NCBI GenBank assembly: GCA_910576925.1
Contig: CAJTKB010000001.1
Location: forward strand, 1-64,000
Direction: 5' to 3'
Source of the DNA: an uncultured Bacilli bacterium
GTDB lineage: Bacteria > Bacillota_I > Bacilli_A > RF39 > UBA660
Length of the DNA stretch: 64,000 nucleotides
The notes beneath the pieces were generated by a model. It did not search any database, was not told the origin of the DNA, and saw only the letters and a program-made list of their open reading frames with translations. Positions within the stretch are counted from its first letter, which is position 1. Each line of letters begins with the position of its first letter. This document shows, one piece after another, positions 9,227-19,632 of the stretch. A program made the translations under genes and the position numbers.

Positions 9227-10495
9227 TTATCTTCTGGTATACCCTTTTTTATAGTTTCTTGCTACTAAGCTACCTTCTAATTGTTTATATGTTTCAAGAG
9301 CAACTCCAACTACTATAAGTAACCCTGTTCCACCAATAGAAACACTAGTTGGTAAATCTGTTACTTTAGAGAATATAATTGGAAGTCCTGCAATGACTAC
9401 TAAAAAAAGGGCTCCTAGCACTGTTATTCTTGATAGAATTTTACTAAGATATTTTTCAGTATCTTTTCCAGGTCTTATTCCTGGGATATATCCACCACTT
9501 TCTTGTAAATTCTTTGCAAATTCATCTGGTTTCATTTGAATAAATGTATAAAAGTAAGAGAATAGAAAAATAAATGCTACATATATAATAAAACCTACTG
9601 GAGTTGAATAATTAAGATATTTTTGTACGAATAATGTAAATCCTTCTTTATTAATAACTGCCGATAAGATACTTGGTATACTAAGTAAACTTGAAGCAAA
9701 TATTACTGGAATTACATTGGCTGTATTAATCTTTATTGGCATATATGATGTATTATCTTTGTATGTAGATGATGATTTATTTGCATATTGTATTGGTACT
9801 CTTCTTTCTGATTCTTGAATAAATATTACTCCAATCAATATTGCTAAATATACTACAACAAATAATATAAATTTAACTATTCCAAATGTAGTTTCTTGAA
9901 CATTCCCAAAGGTTACTAAACTTTGGAAAGCTGTTATAAACATATCTGGTAAGGTTGCTAAAATACCTGCCATAATAATTAGACTAATACCATTACCTAT
10001 TCCTTTTTCACTTATCTGATCACCAAGCCATAATAAGAATGCAGTTCCAGCTGTTAGTACAGTTGATATATATAGATATTCAAATGGAGTTCCACTTTTT
10101 CCATAAAAGGCAAAAGCAAAAGCGTATCCTTCAATAAATGCTAGAGCGATTCCTACATATCTTGTTATTCTATTTAATTTCTGTCTTCCTGTATGTCCTT
10201 GTTTTGCAAGGTCTGATAGATATGGAATAATTTCCATCTCTGCTAGTTGCATAAAAATTGAAGCTGTAATATAAGGCGTAACCCCTAAAGCAAATATTGA
10301 AAACTTCTTAAATGCTCCTCCACCCATAGAGTTTAAAAGTTCAAGAAAACCTAAATTACTAGTAACGTTTTCTGTTCCTGGTACTCTTATCGAGCAGCCT
10401 AATATAAAGATTGTAAGTATAGCCATAGTAAATAGTATACGTCCTCTTAAATCTTTATTCGCTGGAGCAAATAGTTGCTTCATGGTCTTTGACAT
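9227..10495 (-). CDS. secY: Preprotein translocase subunit SecY
   Basis: The channel subunit of the Sec translocon, a ten-helix membrane protein. The 422 residues show many hydrophobic segments plus conserved motifs: SIFALGVTPYITASIFMQL (plug and second helix), GIGNGISLIIMAGI, and the cytosolic loop GYIPGIRPGKDT. It lies between rplO and adk, one base from each. Confidence 0.99.
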   Translation of the reverse strand: MSKTMKQLFAPANKDLRGRILFTMAILTIFILGCSIRVPGTENVTSNLGFLELLNSMGGGAFKKFSIFALGVTPYITASIFMQLAEMEIIPYLSDLAKQGHTGRQKLNRITRYVGIALAFIEGYAFAFAFYGKSGTPFEYLYISTVLTAGTAFLLWLGDQISEKGIGNGISLIIMAGILATLPDMFITAFQSLVTFGNVQETTFGIVKFILFVVVYLAILIGVIFIQESERRVPIQYANKSSSTYKDNTSYMPIKINTANVIPVIFASSLLSIPSILSAVINKEGFTLFVQKYLNYSTPVGFIIYVAFIFLFSYFYTFIQMKPDEFAKNLQESGGYIPGIRPGKDTEKYLSKILSRITVLGALFLVVIAGLPIIFSKVTDLPTSVSIGGTGLLIVVGVALETYKQLEGSLVARNYKKGYTRR

Positions 10496-10496
10496 A

Positions 10497-10940
10497 TTAG
10501 ATCACCTCGGCTTTGCTTCCTGATTCATTTATGCTTTCTAAAGCAGACTTTGAAAACTTATTAGCTTGAATAGTTAATTTCTTTTCTAATTTGCCATTAC
10601 CTAATACTTTAATACCAGATAACTGATTCTTTATTATACCAGTTTCTCTTAGTAATGCAGGAGTTACTACAGTTCCTTCTTCAAAACGATTTAGTTCACC
10701 AACATTTATTGTAGCATAAACTGTTTTAAATCTTGCATTTTTGAAACCTCTTTTTGGAATACGGCGATATAGTGGCAATTGTCCACCTTCAAATACGGCA
10801 CTTACTCCGCCTCCACTACGAGCATTTTGTCCTTTTTGCCCTTTTCCTGATGTTTTTCCTAATCCACTACCAGAACCACGTCCAACACGTTTTTTAGAAT
10901 GAGTAGCTCCGATATTTTTTTCTAATTCATGTAATTTCAT
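10497..10940 (-). CDS. rplO: 50S ribosomal protein L15
   Basis: L15 is a late-assembly large-subunit protein. The Gly-rich N-terminus [19 protein letters not shown] and the RRIPKRGF motif are diagnostic. The 147 residues are the normal length. The start codon overlaps the stop of rpsE by one base. There is therefore no room for rpmD (L30), which normally lies between these two genes. Confidence 0.99.
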   Translation of the reverse strand: MKLHELEKNIGATHSKKRVGRGSGSGLGKTSGKGQKGQNARSGGGVSAVFEGGQLPLYRRIPKRGFKNARFKTVYATINVGELNRFEEGTVVTPALLRETGIIKNQLSGIKVLGNGKLEKKLTIQANKFSKSALESINESGSKAEVI

Positions 10941-11449
10941 TATCCTAATATCTCCTCTACTGTTTTTCCACGAAGTTTTGCTACTTCTTCTGGTGTTTTT
11001 ATTGATTTAAGTGCATTAATAGCAGCTTGTGCCATATTTAATTTTGTTCTTGCTCCTAATGATTTTGATACAATATCACGAATTCCTGCTAATTCTAGGA
11101 CAGCACGAACTGATCCACCAGCAATAATTCCAGTACCAGCTTTTGCAGGTTTTACTATTACTCTTGCAGCTCCACTTACACCTATTGCTTCGTGTGCAAC
11201 TGTACGTCCATCAATTAGAGGTATTTGTATGATATTTTTATTAGCAGCTTGAATAGCTTTTTTTATTGCATCAGGTACTTCAGCAGCTTTACCTATACCT
11301 AAACCAACTTTTCCTTTTTTATTTCCAACAACAACGATAGCTGAAAATCTTCTTTGACGTCCACCTTTGTTAACTTTAACAACACTTTTTACGTCAATTA
11401 CTAATTCTTCAAACTCTTTGTTTTTGGGTTCTATGTTTTTCTTTTGCAT
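10940..11449 (-). CDS. rpsE: 30S ribosomal protein S5
   Basis: S5 helps form the mRNA entry channel and contributes to decoding accuracy. The 169 residues contain the double-stranded RNA-binding S5 motif [20 protein letters not shown] and the C-terminal [23 protein letters not shown] region. It lies between rplR and rplO. Its stop overlaps the rplO start, and no L30 gene intervenes. Confidence 0.99.
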   Translation of the reverse strand: MQKKNIEPKNKEFEELVIDVKSVVKVNKGGRQRRFSAIVVVGNKKGKVGLGIGKAAEVPDAIKKAIQAANKNIIQIPLIDGRTVAHEAIGVSGAARVIVKPAKAGTGIIAGGSVRAVLELAGIRDIVSKSLGARTKLNMAQAAINALKSIKTPEEVAKLRGKTVEEILG

Positions 11450-11460
11450 ACATACCCTCC

Positions 11461-11823
11461 TTAGAACTCTAATCCATTTTCACGTGCAGCTTCAGCTAAA
11501 GCTTTTACACGTCCATGATAAAGATATCCACCTCTATCAAATACTACTTTTGTAATGTTAGCTTTTTTTGCATTTTCAGCAATTAACTTTCCAACACTTT
11601 TTGCTGCTTCTATATTACTACCATTAGTAAGTTTTAAACTTTTATCTAATGAGGAAGCAGATACTAGAGTAGTTTTTGTTTCATCATCAATGATTTGTGC
11701 ATATATTCCTGTATTGGAACGAAATACACATAATCTTGGTATACTACTTGTACCACTGATATTTTTACGTATACGTTCATGACGTGTTACTCTCATACTA
11801 TTACGAGATTCTTTTTTTATCAT
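11461..11823 (-). CDS. rplR: 50S ribosomal protein L18
   Basis: L18 binds 5S rRNA with L5 and L25. The 120 residues start with a basic segment ([20 protein letters not shown]) followed by the typical [12 protein letters not shown] core and the [20 protein letters not shown] ending. It lies between rplF and rpsE. Confidence 0.99.
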   Translation of the reverse strand: MIKKESRNSMRVTRHERIRKNISGTSSIPRLCVFRSNTGIYAQIIDDETKTTLVSASSLDKSLKLTNGSNIEAAKSVGKLIAENAKKANITKVVFDRGGYLYHGRVKALAEAARENGLEF

Positions 11824-11840
11824 AATAAACTCCTTCCCTA

Positions 11841-12374
11841 CTATTTAGCAGCTTTCTTTCCTTCTTTACGACGAACATGTTCATCTTTATAACGAATACC
11901 TTTTCCTTTATAAGGCTCTGGCATTCTTACTTTACGGATATTAGCAGCAAATTCTCCAACTTTTATCTTATCAATTCCTTTAACAGTTATTTCTGTATTA
12001 CTAGAACTTTCTACTGTTAGACCCTCAGGTACTTCCATCTCTACTGGATGAGAATATCCTGCATTAATTGTAAGCTTTTTACCTTGAACATTGAAACGAT
12101 AACCTACACCAATAATTTCAAGTGCTTTTTGGAATCCTTCTGTTACACCTTTAATCATATTTGTAATTAAGGCATTCATTGTTCCGTGGTTAGCTTTGTA
12201 GATATCACTTTTACGCTCTAAAATAATTTGATTATTTTCTTGCTTAATTGTAATACCCTCTAATAATTTCTCTTGTAATGTTCCCTTTGGACCTTTTACA
12301 ACAACATAACCATTTTCTTCTGTTACTGTAACACTTTCTGGAACATTTATGATACGATTTCCAATACGGCTCAT
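11841..12374 (-). CDS. rplF: 50S ribosomal protein L6
   Basis: L6 sits near the factor-binding site of the large subunit. The protein of 177 residues starts [15 protein letters not shown] and ends with the conserved [17 protein letters not shown] motif followed by a basic tail. The order rpsH-rplF-rplR is standard. Confidence 0.99.
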   Translation of the reverse strand: MSRIGNRIINVPESVTVTEENGYVVVKGPKGTLQEKLLEGITIKQENNQIILERKSDIYKANHGTMNALITNMIKGVTEGFQKALEIIGVGYRFNVQGKKLTINAGYSHPVEMEVPEGLTVESSSNTEITVKGIDKIKVGEFAANIRKVRMPEPYKGKGIRYKDEHVRRKEGKKAAK

Positions 12375-12400
12375 TTTGACACCTCCTTATATTTTAATTA

Positions 12401-12790
12401 TTACCAAATATAAGCTAGAACTTCTCCACCTATATTTTCTTTGCGAGCTTCTTTATCTGTCATAATTCCACGTGATGTTGAAATAATTGCTATACCTAAA
12501 CCATTCAACACTTTAGGAATTTCATTATTTTTAGCATAAACGCGAAGTCCTGGTTTGGAAATTCTTTTTAATCCAGTGATTACTCTTTCCTTGTTTTCTG
12601 CATACTTAAGTGAAACACTAAGAGTTCTACCTTCTACTTTATATTCATTTATAAATCCTTCTTCTTTTAAGATTCTTGCTATTTCATTCTTAATTTTAGA
12701 AGTTGGGATTTCAACGGTTTCATAACGCATTTGATTTGCATTACGAATACGTGTTAACATATCTGCAATTGTATCTGTTACTACTGCCAT
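12401..12790 (-). CDS. rpsH: 30S ribosomal protein S8
   Basis: S8 binds the central domain of 16S rRNA and in many bacteria represses the spc operon. The 129 residues show [15 protein letters not shown] at the N-terminus and the C-terminal [18 protein letters not shown] and GGEVLAYIW. It lies between rpsN and rplF. Confidence 0.99.
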   Translation of the reverse strand: MAVVTDTIADMLTRIRNANQMRYETVEIPTSKIKNEIARILKEEGFINEYKVEGRTLSVSLKYAENKERVITGLKRISKPGLRVYAKNNEIPKVLNGLGIAIISTSRGIMTDKEARKENIGGEVLAYIW

Positions 12791-12809
12791 AATTAATCCT
12801 CCTTTCCAA

Positions 12810-12995
12810 TTACCAGCTTGATTTCTTTACACCTGGTATTTGTCCTTTATAAGCTAATTCGCGAAAACATATACGACATATTCCAAATTTGCTCATTACA
12901 GCGTGTGGTCTACCACAACGTGCACAACGAGTATATTCACGTACCTTGTATTTTGGCTTTCTACTCGCTTTTACAATCATACTTTTTTTTGCCAT
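12810..12995 (-). CDS. rpsN: 30S ribosomal protein S14, zinc form
   Basis: A 61-residue S14 of the short zinc-binding type. The two pairs CARC and CRIC form the zinc ribbon, and the ending [11 protein letters not shown] is typical of this form in Bacilli. S14 lies in the head of the small subunit. It occupies its usual place between rplE and rpsH. Confidence 0.98.
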   Translation of the reverse strand: MAKKSMIVKASRKPKYKVREYTRCARCGRPHAVMSKFGICRICFRELAYKGQIPGVKKSSW

Positions 12996-13009
12996 TTTTC
13001 ACCCTCCAA

Positions 13010-13549
13010 TTACTTTCTAAAAGGAATTCCTAATTCATTTAATAAATCAAATGCTTCTTCATTTGTTTTTGCTGTTGTTACAAAAACTATATCCATACCA
13101 CGAACTTTAACAACATCATCGAAGTTAATTTCTGGAAAAATTAATTGTTCTTTGATTCCCATTGTGTAATTACCACGTCCATCAAAAGCTTTTGGACTTA
13201 CTCCACGGAAATCTCTAACGACTGGTAATGCAATTGATATTAGTTTATCCATAAAGTTATACATATTTTCACCACGTAATGTTACTTTACAACCAATTGC
13301 CTGACCTTCTCTAACTTTAAATCCAGCAATTGATTTTTTTGCTTTTGTAATTACTGGTTTTTGACCTGTAATTAGTGCTAAATCATTTGCTGCAGCTTCC
13401 ATCAATTTTGAGTTTGTTGTAGCATCTCCTACACCCATATTAACAACAATTTTTTCTAGTTTTGGTACTTCCATTATTGATTTATAATTATATTTATTTT
13501 TTAAATTTGGAACAACTTCATTTAAGTATTTTTCTTTTAGGCGGTTCAT
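13010..13549 (-). CDS. rplE: 50S ribosomal protein L5
   Basis: L5 binds 5S rRNA and contacts P-site tRNA. The 179 residues contain [34 protein letters not shown] and the C-terminal [18 protein letters not shown] block, all typical of the family. It lies between rplX and rpsN. Confidence 0.99.
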   Translation of the reverse strand: MNRLKEKYLNEVVPNLKNKYNYKSIMEVPKLEKIVVNMGVGDATTNSKLMEAAANDLALITGQKPVITKAKKSIAGFKVREGQAIGCKVTLRGENMYNFMDKLISIALPVVRDFRGVSPKAFDGRGNYTMGIKEQLIFPEINFDDVVKVRGMDIVFVTTAKTNEEAFDLLNELGIPFRK

Positions 13550-13567
13550 ATTTTACCCTCCTTCCAA

Positions 13568-13882
13568 TTAATCAAGCTTTTCGTTTGATTTTTTTGCAAT
13601 TCTTATTTTTTTACCATTTTTATCAGTTGTATGTCCTATTCTAGTTCTTTTATTAGTCTTTGGATCAATTATCATAACATTTGAAGCATTTATTGGAGCC
13701 TCTTGTTCTATAATACCTCCTTGATTCATTCCAGTAGGCTTTTGATGTTTTTTTACTATGTTTACTCCTTCAACAATTACTTTGTTATTTGCTCTATCTG
13801 TTTTGATTATTTTTCCTTCTTTTCCTTTATTAGAACCAGCGATAACAACAACTTTATCATTTTCTTTAAGTTTAAAGCTCAT
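13568..13882 (-). CDS. rplX: 50S ribosomal protein L24
   Basis: L24 is an assembly initiator for the large subunit. The KOW motif is visible near the N-terminus ([17 protein letters not shown]), followed by [14 protein letters not shown]. The 104 residues are of normal length, and the position between rplN and rplE is standard. Confidence 0.99.
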   Translation of the reverse strand: MSFKLKENDKVVVIAGSNKGKEGKIIKTDRANNKVIVEGVNIVKKHQKPTGMNQGGIIEQEAPINASNVMIIDPKTNKRTRIGHTTDKNGKKIRIAKKSNEKLD

Positions 13883-13893
13883 ATTATCCTCCT

Positions 13894-14262
13894 TTATAGT
13901 ACCTCATTTGCTAAAGATACAATTCTCATATAATCCTTATCACGAAGTTCTCTTGCTACTGGTCCAAAAATACGAGTTCCTATTGGACTCTTGTCATCTT
14001 TAATAATGACACATGCATTATCGTCAAATTTAATGTAGCTTCCATCAGAACGACGAACACCTTGTTTAGATCTTACGATAACTGCTTTTACAACTTTTCC
14101 TGCTGGGATATTTGAATTTGGAATTGCGCTTTTTACAGTTCCAACAACAACATCGCCAATATTTCCAGTTTTGACTTTACTTCCTCCAAGTACACGAATT
14201 ACTAATAATTCTTTTGCTCCAGAGTTGTCTGCCACTTTCAATCTACTTTCTTGTTGTAACAT
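13894..14262 (-). CDS. rplN: 50S ribosomal protein L14
   Basis: L14 contacts the small subunit and the ribosome-silencing factor site. The 122 residues begin [19 protein letters not shown] and include [19 protein letters not shown] and [11 protein letters not shown], all family signatures. It lies between rpsQ and rplX. Confidence 0.99.
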   Translation of the reverse strand: MLQQESRLKVADNSGAKELLVIRVLGGSKVKTGNIGDVVVGTVKSAIPNSNIPAGKVVKAVIVRSKQGVRRSDGSYIKFDDNACVIIKDDKSPIGTRIFGPVARELRDKDYMRIVSLANEVL

Positions 14263-14284
14263 ATTTTTTCCTCCTTCACTTTAG

Positions 14285-14545
14285 TTATATAATAACTGCT
14301 TCTTTTACAATTTCTTTTAAATAGAAATGTTTAGTTTTAGATATTGGTCTTGTTGAGACTATTCTAACAGTATCTCCAACTTTTGCCTTATTTGTTTCAT
14401 CATGTACTGCGTATTTTTTTGAATGTTTTACTCTTTTATGATATAAAGAATGAGTCTTGTAAGTTTCAACTAATACTGTAATTGTTTTGTTGTTTTTTGC
14501 GCTTACAACTTTTCCGACTAGTTCCTTTTGTATGGCTTTTTCCAT
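14285..14545 (-). CDS. rpsQ: 30S ribosomal protein S17
   Basis: S17 binds the 5' domain of 16S rRNA. The 86 residues show the OB-fold core [28 protein letters not shown] and the ending [16 protein letters not shown]. Its start lies one base after the stop of rpmC. Confidence 0.99.
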   Translation of the reverse strand: MEKAIQKELVGKVVSAKNNKTITVLVETYKTHSLYHKRVKHSKKYAVHDETNKAKVGDTVRIVSTRPISKTKHFYLKEIVKEAVII

Positions 14546-14546
14546 T

Positions 14547-14753
14547 TTATGCGGCCTCCTTCTCTACATTCTCTCGTTCTTTAAGAACTGTTTTCATTCT
14601 TGCAACGGTGTGTCTAAGTTCTCTAAGTCTTGAAGGTTTTTCTATACTACCTGTTGCTTGTTGAAAACGTAAGTTAAATATCTCTTCTTTTGTTTCCTTT
14701 ATTTTTGCTTGTATTTCTTCTGTTGATAATTCTCTAATTTCCTTAACCTTCAT
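14547..14753 (-). CDS. rpmC: 50S ribosomal protein L29
   Basis: L29 surrounds the exit tunnel and helps dock trigger factor and SRP. I choose the ATG at 14751-14753 (MKVKEIREL, 68 residues) because GGTGAG, within the rplP stop region, sits at the right distance. A start at 14768 would overlap rplP by 14 bases and add five residues not usual in the family. The [14 protein letters not shown] motif is typical. Confidence 0.96.
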   Translation of the reverse strand: MKVKEIRELSTEEIQAKIKETKEEIFNLRFQQATGSIEKPSRLRELRHTVARMKTVLKERENVEKEAA

Positions 14754-14754
14754 T

Positions 14755-15174
14755 TTACTCACCACCATTTTCTTTCTTTACGAATTTTGTTTTTATTGGT
14801 AATTTGTGGCTTGCAAGGCGTAGAGCTTCACGTGCTACTTCTTCAGTTACCCCAGCAATTTCAAACATAATTTTACCTTCTTTAACTACAGCAACCCATC
14901 CTTCTACATTACCTTTACCTTTTCCTTGACGAGTCCCTATTGGTTTTTTAGTAAGTGGCATATGTGGAAAAATATTTATCCATACCTTTCCTCCACGTTT
15001 CATATAACGTGTCATAGCAATACGTGCAGCTTCTATTTGATTTGCAGTAATCCAAGCTCCTTCTTTAGCTTGTAGTCCGTATTCTCCGAAACTTAATGAT
15101 GTGTTTCCACGAGAATGTCCTTCGTGAGGTAATCTATGAACACGACGATATTTTGTTCTTGATGGTATTAACAT
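14755..15174 (-). CDS. rplP: 50S ribosomal protein L16
   Basis: L16 organises the A-site region of the large subunit. The 139 residues start [14 protein letters not shown] and carry [28 protein letters not shown] and [16 protein letters not shown]. It lies between rpsC and rpmC, with the two junctions closely spaced. Confidence 0.99.
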   Translation of the reverse strand: MLIPSRTKYRRVHRLPHEGHSRGNTSLSFGEYGLQAKEGAWITANQIEAARIAMTRYMKRGGKVWINIFPHMPLTKKPIGTRQGKGKGNVEGWVAVVKEGKIMFEIAGVTEEVAREALRLASHKLPIKTKFVKKENGGE

Positions 15175-15176
15175 AA

Positions 15177-15842
15177 TTATTTACCTCCCTCGTGATTATT
15201 TACATTTCTCTTACTTGCTAAAATTTCACCTTTATATATCCATACTTTTACACCAATTTTTCCAAATGTTGTATCAGCTTCACTTGTTGCATAGTCAACA
15301 TCTGCTCTTAATGTATGTAGAGGAATAGTCCCTTCAGTGTAACCTTCTGGACGAGCCATATCTGCTCCACCAAGTCTACCTGAAACTTTAGTTTTTATTC
15401 CTTTAGCTCCTGCTTTCATTGCATTTCTTATAGCACGTTTTTGAGCCATACGGAATGATGCTCTATTAGTTATTTGATTTGCTATAGAATCTGCTACTAA
15501 TTGTGCATTTAAATCAGCTTTCTTTATATCAACAATAGAAATTTGAACATTTTCACCTGTTAAGTTTGAAAGCTTTTTCTTTAATTTTTCTATTTCTTCT
15601 CCACCTTTTCCTATTAATACACCAGGCTTAGAAGTGTGAACTGTTACTTCGCATTTTTTAGAAGTTCTTTCAATTTCAAGTTTGGCAATACCAGCATTTT
15701 TTAGATTTTTATCAAAATACTCACGAATTTTAATATCTTGAATTAAACTTTTGGAAAAATCTTTTTTGTCTGCATACCATTTAGCTTCCCAATCTTTATT
15801 AATGCCAAGCCTAAGTCCATTAGGATTAACTTTTTGTCCCAT
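15177..15842 (-). CDS. rpsC: 30S ribosomal protein S3
   Basis: S3 lines the mRNA entry tunnel. The 221 residues start [14 protein letters not shown], carry the KH domain with [12 protein letters not shown], and end with the C-terminal [17 protein letters not shown] block. It is followed two bases later by rplP. Confidence 0.99.
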   Translation of the reverse strand: MGQKVNPNGLRLGINKDWEAKWYADKKDFSKSLIQDIKIREYFDKNLKNAGIAKLEIERTSKKCEVTVHTSKPGVLIGKGGEEIEKLKKKLSNLTGENVQISIVDIKKADLNAQLVADSIANQITNRASFRMAQKRAIRNAMKAGAKGIKTKVSGRLGGADMARPEGYTEGTIPLHTLRADVDYATSEADTTFGKIGVKVWIYKGEILASKRNVNNHEGGK

Positions 15843-15860
15843 AGCTTTTTCCTCCTATCT

Positions 15861-16193
15861 TTATTTTGTAGCCACTACTATTGTTATGTGACTAGTTCTT
15901 CTATCTTTATGTCCAATGTGAGAACGTGAGTCAAAAAAATGACGTTTCATAACTGGACCAGCATCTACTCTTGCTTCTTTAACATATAATGTTTCTATAT
16001 CAGCTCCATTATTATTTACAGCATTTGCAATTGCAGAGTCTAAAACTTTTTTAATAAGTCGTGCTGACTTTTTATTTATATTATTTAATATGGTTTCTGC
16101 ATCATCTACTTTTTTGCCTCTTATTAAATCAATTGTTATTCTTGTTCTAATAGGTGAGGTACGAAGTGATTTAGCTACCGCTCTTGCTTCCAT
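15861..16193 (-). CDS. rplV: 50S ribosomal protein L22
   Basis: L22 lines the peptide exit tunnel through an extended beta hairpin. The 110 residues include AKSLRTSPIRTRITIDLIRG and the hairpin-associated DAGPVMKRHFFDSRS segment. It lies between rpsS and rpsC. Confidence 0.99.
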   Translation of the reverse strand: MEARAVAKSLRTSPIRTRITIDLIRGKKVDDAETILNNINKKSARLIKKVLDSAIANAVNNNGADIETLYVKEARVDAGPVMKRHFFDSRSHIGHKDRRTSHITIVVATK

Positions 16194-16217
16194 ATATTTC
16201 CCTCCTAGTCATTAATT

Positions 16218-16487
16218 CTATTTTTTCTTATCTTGTCCATGTCCACCAAATTTACGAGTTAATGCAAATTCACCTAATTTATGTCCAACCATATCTTCAG
16301 TTACATAAACGGGAATAAACTCTCTACCGTTGTGAACCGCAAATGTATGTCCTATAAAATCAGGATAAATAGTGGAACGGCGTGACCATGTCTTAATGAC
16401 TTCTTTTTTTCCAGATTCATTTAACTTTTGAACTTTTTTTAGTAACCTTTTAAATACATAAGGTCCTTTTTTTAAACTTCTAGCCAT
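16218..16487 (-). CDS. rpsS: 30S ribosomal protein S19
   Basis: S19 pairs with S13 in the small-subunit head. The 89 residues start [11 protein letters not shown] and contain [21 protein letters not shown] and [13 protein letters not shown], typical of the family. It lies between rplB and rplV. Confidence 0.99.
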   Translation of the reverse strand: MARSLKKGPYVFKRLLKKVQKLNESGKKEVIKTWSRRSTIYPDFIGHTFAVHNGREFIPVYVTEDMVGHKLGEFALTRKFGGHGQDKKK

Positions 16488-16503
16488 TTTTAATCATCCT
16501 TTC

Positions 16504-17334
16504 CTATTTACTATTACGACGACGCATTATTAACTTATCAGATTGTTTTTTCTTACGTGTCTTATAACCAAGTGCTGGTTTACCCCAAGGTGTAACTGGT
16601 GCTTTACGTCCAACTGGTGCACGTCCTTCACCACCACCATGTGGATGGTCATTAGGGTTCATAACAGAACCACGAACTGTTGGACGAATACCCATATGAC
16701 GTTTACGTCCTGCTTTTCCTAATTTTACAAGAGATGAGTCTTCGTTTCCAACTTCACCTATTGTTGCCATACAAGTTCCTAAGACTTTTCTTTGTTCTCC
16801 ACTAGATAAACGTAGCATTACATATTTATTTTCACGTCCTAGTATCTGAGCAGAACTACCTGCTGAACGAGCTAATTCTCCTCCCTTTCCTGGACGAAGT
16901 TCTATATTGTGGACTAATGTTCCTACTGGAATGCTTGTAAGTGGTAATGCATTTCCAACTTTGATATCTGCATTCTCACCAGATATTATTTTACTTCCTA
17001 CTTCTAAGCCTTTTGGAGCGATTATATATCTTTTTTCTCCATCAACATAAGTAATTAGAGCAATATTAGCTGTTCTATTTGGGTCGTATTCGATGCTTGA
17101 TACTGTACCAGGTATGTTAAATTTATTTCTTTTAAAATCAATGATACGATATTTTCTTTTTACTCCTCCACCTTGATGGCGAACAGTTATTTTTCCTTGA
17201 TTATTACGTCCGCTCTTCTTTGATAATGTTTTTGTCAAACTTTTTTCTGGAGTAGTTTTTGTGATTTCTTCATTAATTAATGTGCTCATTTTTCTACGAC
17301 CTGGTGTAGTAGGTTTATAATTTCTTATTGCCAT
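16504..17334 (-). CDS. rplB: 50S ribosomal protein L2
   Basis: L2 is one of the largest primary 23S rRNA-binding proteins and is needed for subunit joining and peptidyl transfer. The 276 residues contain [22 protein letters not shown], split here only by a short linker, and the C-terminal [19 protein letters not shown] loop. It lies between rplW and rpsS. Confidence 0.99.
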   Translation of the reverse strand: MAIRNYKPTTPGRRKMSTLINEEITKTTPEKSLTKTLSKKSGRNNQGKITVRHQGGGVKRKYRIIDFKRNKFNIPGTVSSIEYDPNRTANIALITYVDGEKRYIIAPKGLEVGSKIISGENADIKVGNALPLTSIPVGTLVHNIELRPGKGGELARSAGSSAQILGRENKYVMLRLSSGEQRKVLGTCMATIGEVGNEDSSLVKLGKAGRKRHMGIRPTVRGSVMNPNDHPHGGGEGRAPVGRKAPVTPWGKPALGYKTRKKKQSDKLIMRRRNSK

Positions 17335-17350
17335 AATTTATTTCTCCTTT

Positions 17351-17632
17351 CTAACCAAGTTCTATTGTTTGGCCTTCTACTAATGTAACTATTGCCTTTT
17401 TAGAGCGATTAGTTAAACCAGTGTAACGACCAACTCTTTTCTTTTTAGGTTTTTCATTTATTGTTGATATTTTAACAACTTTTACATTAAATATTTTTTC
17501 AATTGCAAGCTTAATTTCAGTTTTATTAGCTTTTGGATCAACTTTAAAAGTATATTGACCATTTTCTTTTGCAATTTGTGACTTTTCAGTAATAACTGGT
17601 GCCTTAATTATATCTAAATATTTAGTATCCAT
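17351..17632 (-). CDS. rplW: 50S ribosomal protein L23
   Basis: L23 sits at the tunnel exit and docks SRP and trigger factor. The 93 residues include [12 protein letters not shown] near the start, [20 protein letters not shown] and the VGRYTG loop. The start codon overlaps the stop of rplD by one base. Confidence 0.99.
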   Translation of the reverse strand: MDTKYLDIIKAPVITEKSQIAKENGQYTFKVDPKANKTEIKLAIEKIFNVKVVKISTINEKPKKKRVGRYTGLTNRSKKAIVTLVEGQTIELG

Positions 17633-18258
17633 TATTTAAGCACCTCCTCTATAGCGTTTAGAGCATCTTCTGTTATTAGAACAGTATCAGTTGCTACTAA
17701 GTCTAATACATTAACTTCATCTGCAGCTATTAATACCACATTTTGAAGATTTCTTGATGCTAATATTAGGTTTTCGTCAAATTCTTTAACTATTATCAAT
17801 GTTTTCTTATCTTCTAATTTTAAAGTTTTTAATAGAGCTAACATCTCTTTAGTTTTTGGAGTAGATAGTGTGATATTTTCCACAACAATTAAACATTTTT
17901 CGTTAGCCTTTTCAGTTAAAGCTGTTTTTAATGCTATCTTTCTTTCTTTGCGGTTTTGCTTTTTACTATAATCTCTAGGTACTGGAGTTCCATATCTTCC
18001 TCCGCCTACCCATTGAACTGCTCTAATTGAACCTTGACGAGCATGTCCTGTTCCTTTTTGTCTCCATGGTTTTTTTCCTCCACCACTTACTTCAGAACGA
18101 TTTTTAGTTTTATGAGTTCCTTGTCTTAATGATGCTCTTGCTAGTATTACAGCATCATATAAAACTTTATCATTTGGGGTAATATCAAATATATTTTCAT
18201 TCAGTTTTAGTTCCTTAACTTTTTCACCTTTAAGGTTTAAAAGATCTACTTTTTTCAT
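17632..18258 (-). CDS. rplD: 50S ribosomal protein L4
   Basis: L4 extends a loop into the exit tunnel and in several bacteria represses its own S10 operon. The 208 residues contain the tunnel loop signature [15 protein letters not shown] and [13 protein letters not shown]. It lies between rplC and rplW. If the operon leader upstream of rpsJ is regulatory, L4 is the most likely ligand. Confidence 0.99.
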   Translation of the reverse strand: MKKVDLLNLKGEKVKELKLNENIFDITPNDKVLYDAVILARASLRQGTHKTKNRSEVSGGGKKPWRQKGTGHARQGSIRAVQWVGGGRYGTPVPRDYSKKQNRKERKIALKTALTEKANEKCLIVVENITLSTPKTKEMLALLKTLKLEDKKTLIIVKEFDENLILASRNLQNVVLIAADEVNVLDLVATDTVLITEDALNAIEEVLK

Positions 18259-18318
18259 CCTTATTTCCTCCTTTCATCACTTATTAAATTTTTATTTTTT
18301 ATTAATCTGTGATGATTA

Positions 18319-19053
18319 TTATGCATTTTCTACTGTATCAACTGACTCAGTATTTTCAACTGGTACAGCTTCTTCTGAGGGTGTCTCTTCTTTATAACTA
18401 ATTAAGTTGGCTGCTGTTTTCTTTTTATCATTCATTTTTACAGCTGTCTTAATAAGAACTAAAGATTTTTTTGCTCCTGGAACATTTCCTTTAACTAAAA
18501 TGCAATTGTTTTCCATATCTATTTGAATTATTTCAAGATTTTGAACTGTTCTTGTTACATTACCCATTTGTCCAGGAAGTTTCTTTCCTTTTAATACATG
18601 CATTGGTCTCATTGTACCAAGTGAACCTACACCTCTATGGTATTGAGAGCCATGTCCCATTGGTCCACGAGATTGGTTATGACGTTTAATTACTCCTTGG
18701 AAACCTTTACCTTTACTTGTTCCTGTTACGTCAACTATTTCTCCGCTTTCGAAGATATCAGCCTTTAGTACTTGACCTAATGTATAGTTTTCTACGTTTA
18801 CTCCTCTAATCTCTCTTAAGAAGCGCTTAGGTTCAGTGTTAGCTTTCTTTGTATGACCCATTTTTGGCTTATTGCTAACTTTTTCTCTTACTGTTTGTGC
18901 TCCTAATTGAATAGCAGCATAGCCATCTTTTTCTACTGTTTTTATTTGTGTTACAACGTTTGGTTCTACTTCAATAACAGTTACCGGAATTAATTTACCT
19001 TCTTCAGTAAATACTTGGGTCATTCCGATTTTTTTACCTAAGATTCCTTTCAT
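18319..19053 (-). CDS. rplC: 50S ribosomal protein L3
   Basis: L3 contacts the peptidyl transferase region. The 244 residues start [15 protein letters not shown] and contain [13 protein letters not shown] and [19 protein letters not shown]. The C-terminus has an acidic extension after about residue 212, rich in Glu, Val and Thr, that most L3 proteins lack. It lies 17 bases after rpsJ. Confidence 0.99.
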   Translation of the reverse strand: MKGILGKKIGMTQVFTEEGKLIPVTVIEVEPNVVTQIKTVEKDGYAAIQLGAQTVREKVSNKPKMGHTKKANTEPKRFLREIRGVNVENYTLGQVLKADIFESGEIVDVTGTSKGKGFQGVIKRHNQSRGPMGHGSQYHRGVGSLGTMRPMHVLKGKKLPGQMGNVTRTVQNLEIIQIDMENNCILVKGNVPGAKKSLVLIKTAVKMNDKKKTAANLISYKEETPSEEAVPVENTESVDTVENA

Positions 19054-19070
19054 ATTTCCTCCTAATTCAA

Positions 19071-19382
19071 TTAAATCATTTTAATTTGAATATCTACTCC
19101 GCTTGGTAAATCTAAATGAGATAGTGCCTCAATAGTTTCCTTGCTTGGATTTTTGATATCAATTAGTCTTTTGTGTGTACGCATTTCAAATTGTTCGCGT
19201 GAATCTTTGTACTTATGTACAGCTCTTAGTATTGTGAACTTTTCGATTTCAGTTGGTAGTGGAACTGGTCCAGATATGTTACCACCTGTTCTTTTAATGG
19301 TTTCAACAATTTTTTTAACTGCATTCTCAAGTATCTTATGATCATAAGCTTTTACTTTAATGCGCATCTTTTCTGTTGACAT
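19071..19382 (-). CDS. rpsJ: 30S ribosomal protein S10
   Basis: S10 is in the small-subunit head and, as NusE, also takes part in transcription antitermination. The 103 residues contain [18 protein letters not shown] sequence at the start and [23 protein letters not shown], split only by normal variation. It is the first gene of the ribosomal operon. GGGAGG lies seven bases before the ATG. Confidence 0.99.
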   Translation of the reverse strand: MSTEKMRIKVKAYDHKILENAVKKIVETIKRTGGNISGPVPLPTEIEKFTILRAVHKYKDSREQFEMRTHKRLIDIKNPSKETIEALSHLDLPSGVDIQIKMI

Positions 19383-19504
19383 TTAAAATCCTCCCTTCGT
19401 CTATATCTAGTATAGGCTTGCTCCGCGTAAATAACCTGATTTTACCTAACAACTTTGCCTGGCGTATCAGCAACCTTACACATCTAAGCAGTCACACATT
19501 TATA
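19383..19504 (-). promoter_or_regulatory. Leader of the S10 ribosomal operon
   Basis: The stretch between the promoter and rpsJ gives a 5' untranslated region of about 110 nt, richer in G and C than other intergenic DNA in the window. On the RNA strand it contains CTGAT ... ATCAG, which can enclose an inner stem-loop, and a small CTATA/TATAG hairpin just before the ribosome binding site. S10-operon leaders in other bacteria bind L4. That this one does is inference from position and length. Confidence 0.5.
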
Positions 19505-19534
19505 ATTATAGCACTAGTTTCATTGAAATTGCAA
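19505..19534 (-). promoter_or_regulatory. Promoter of the S10 ribosomal operon
   Basis: On the minus strand there is a -35 TTGCAA (19529-19534), an 18-bp spacer and a -10 TATAAT (19505-19510) preceded by TGC, an extended -10. It points into the rpsJ leader. This is the best promoter match upstream of the operon and is expected to drive the whole 14-kb transcript. Confidence 0.8.
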
Positions 19535-19632
19535 CACTTTTTATATTTAAATTTAATATTTTTCTCTTATTTTTTTTATTATTTTAGTCTCCATTATTTA
19601 TATATAGTAATTTTTATCTCCACAATAAAAAG

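Noticed and set aside
5265..19382. Many plus-strand open frames of 60-90 codons within the ribosomal operon
   Set aside because: They are antisense to well-supported ribosomal genes, lack ribosome binding sites, and are expected in AT-rich DNA.
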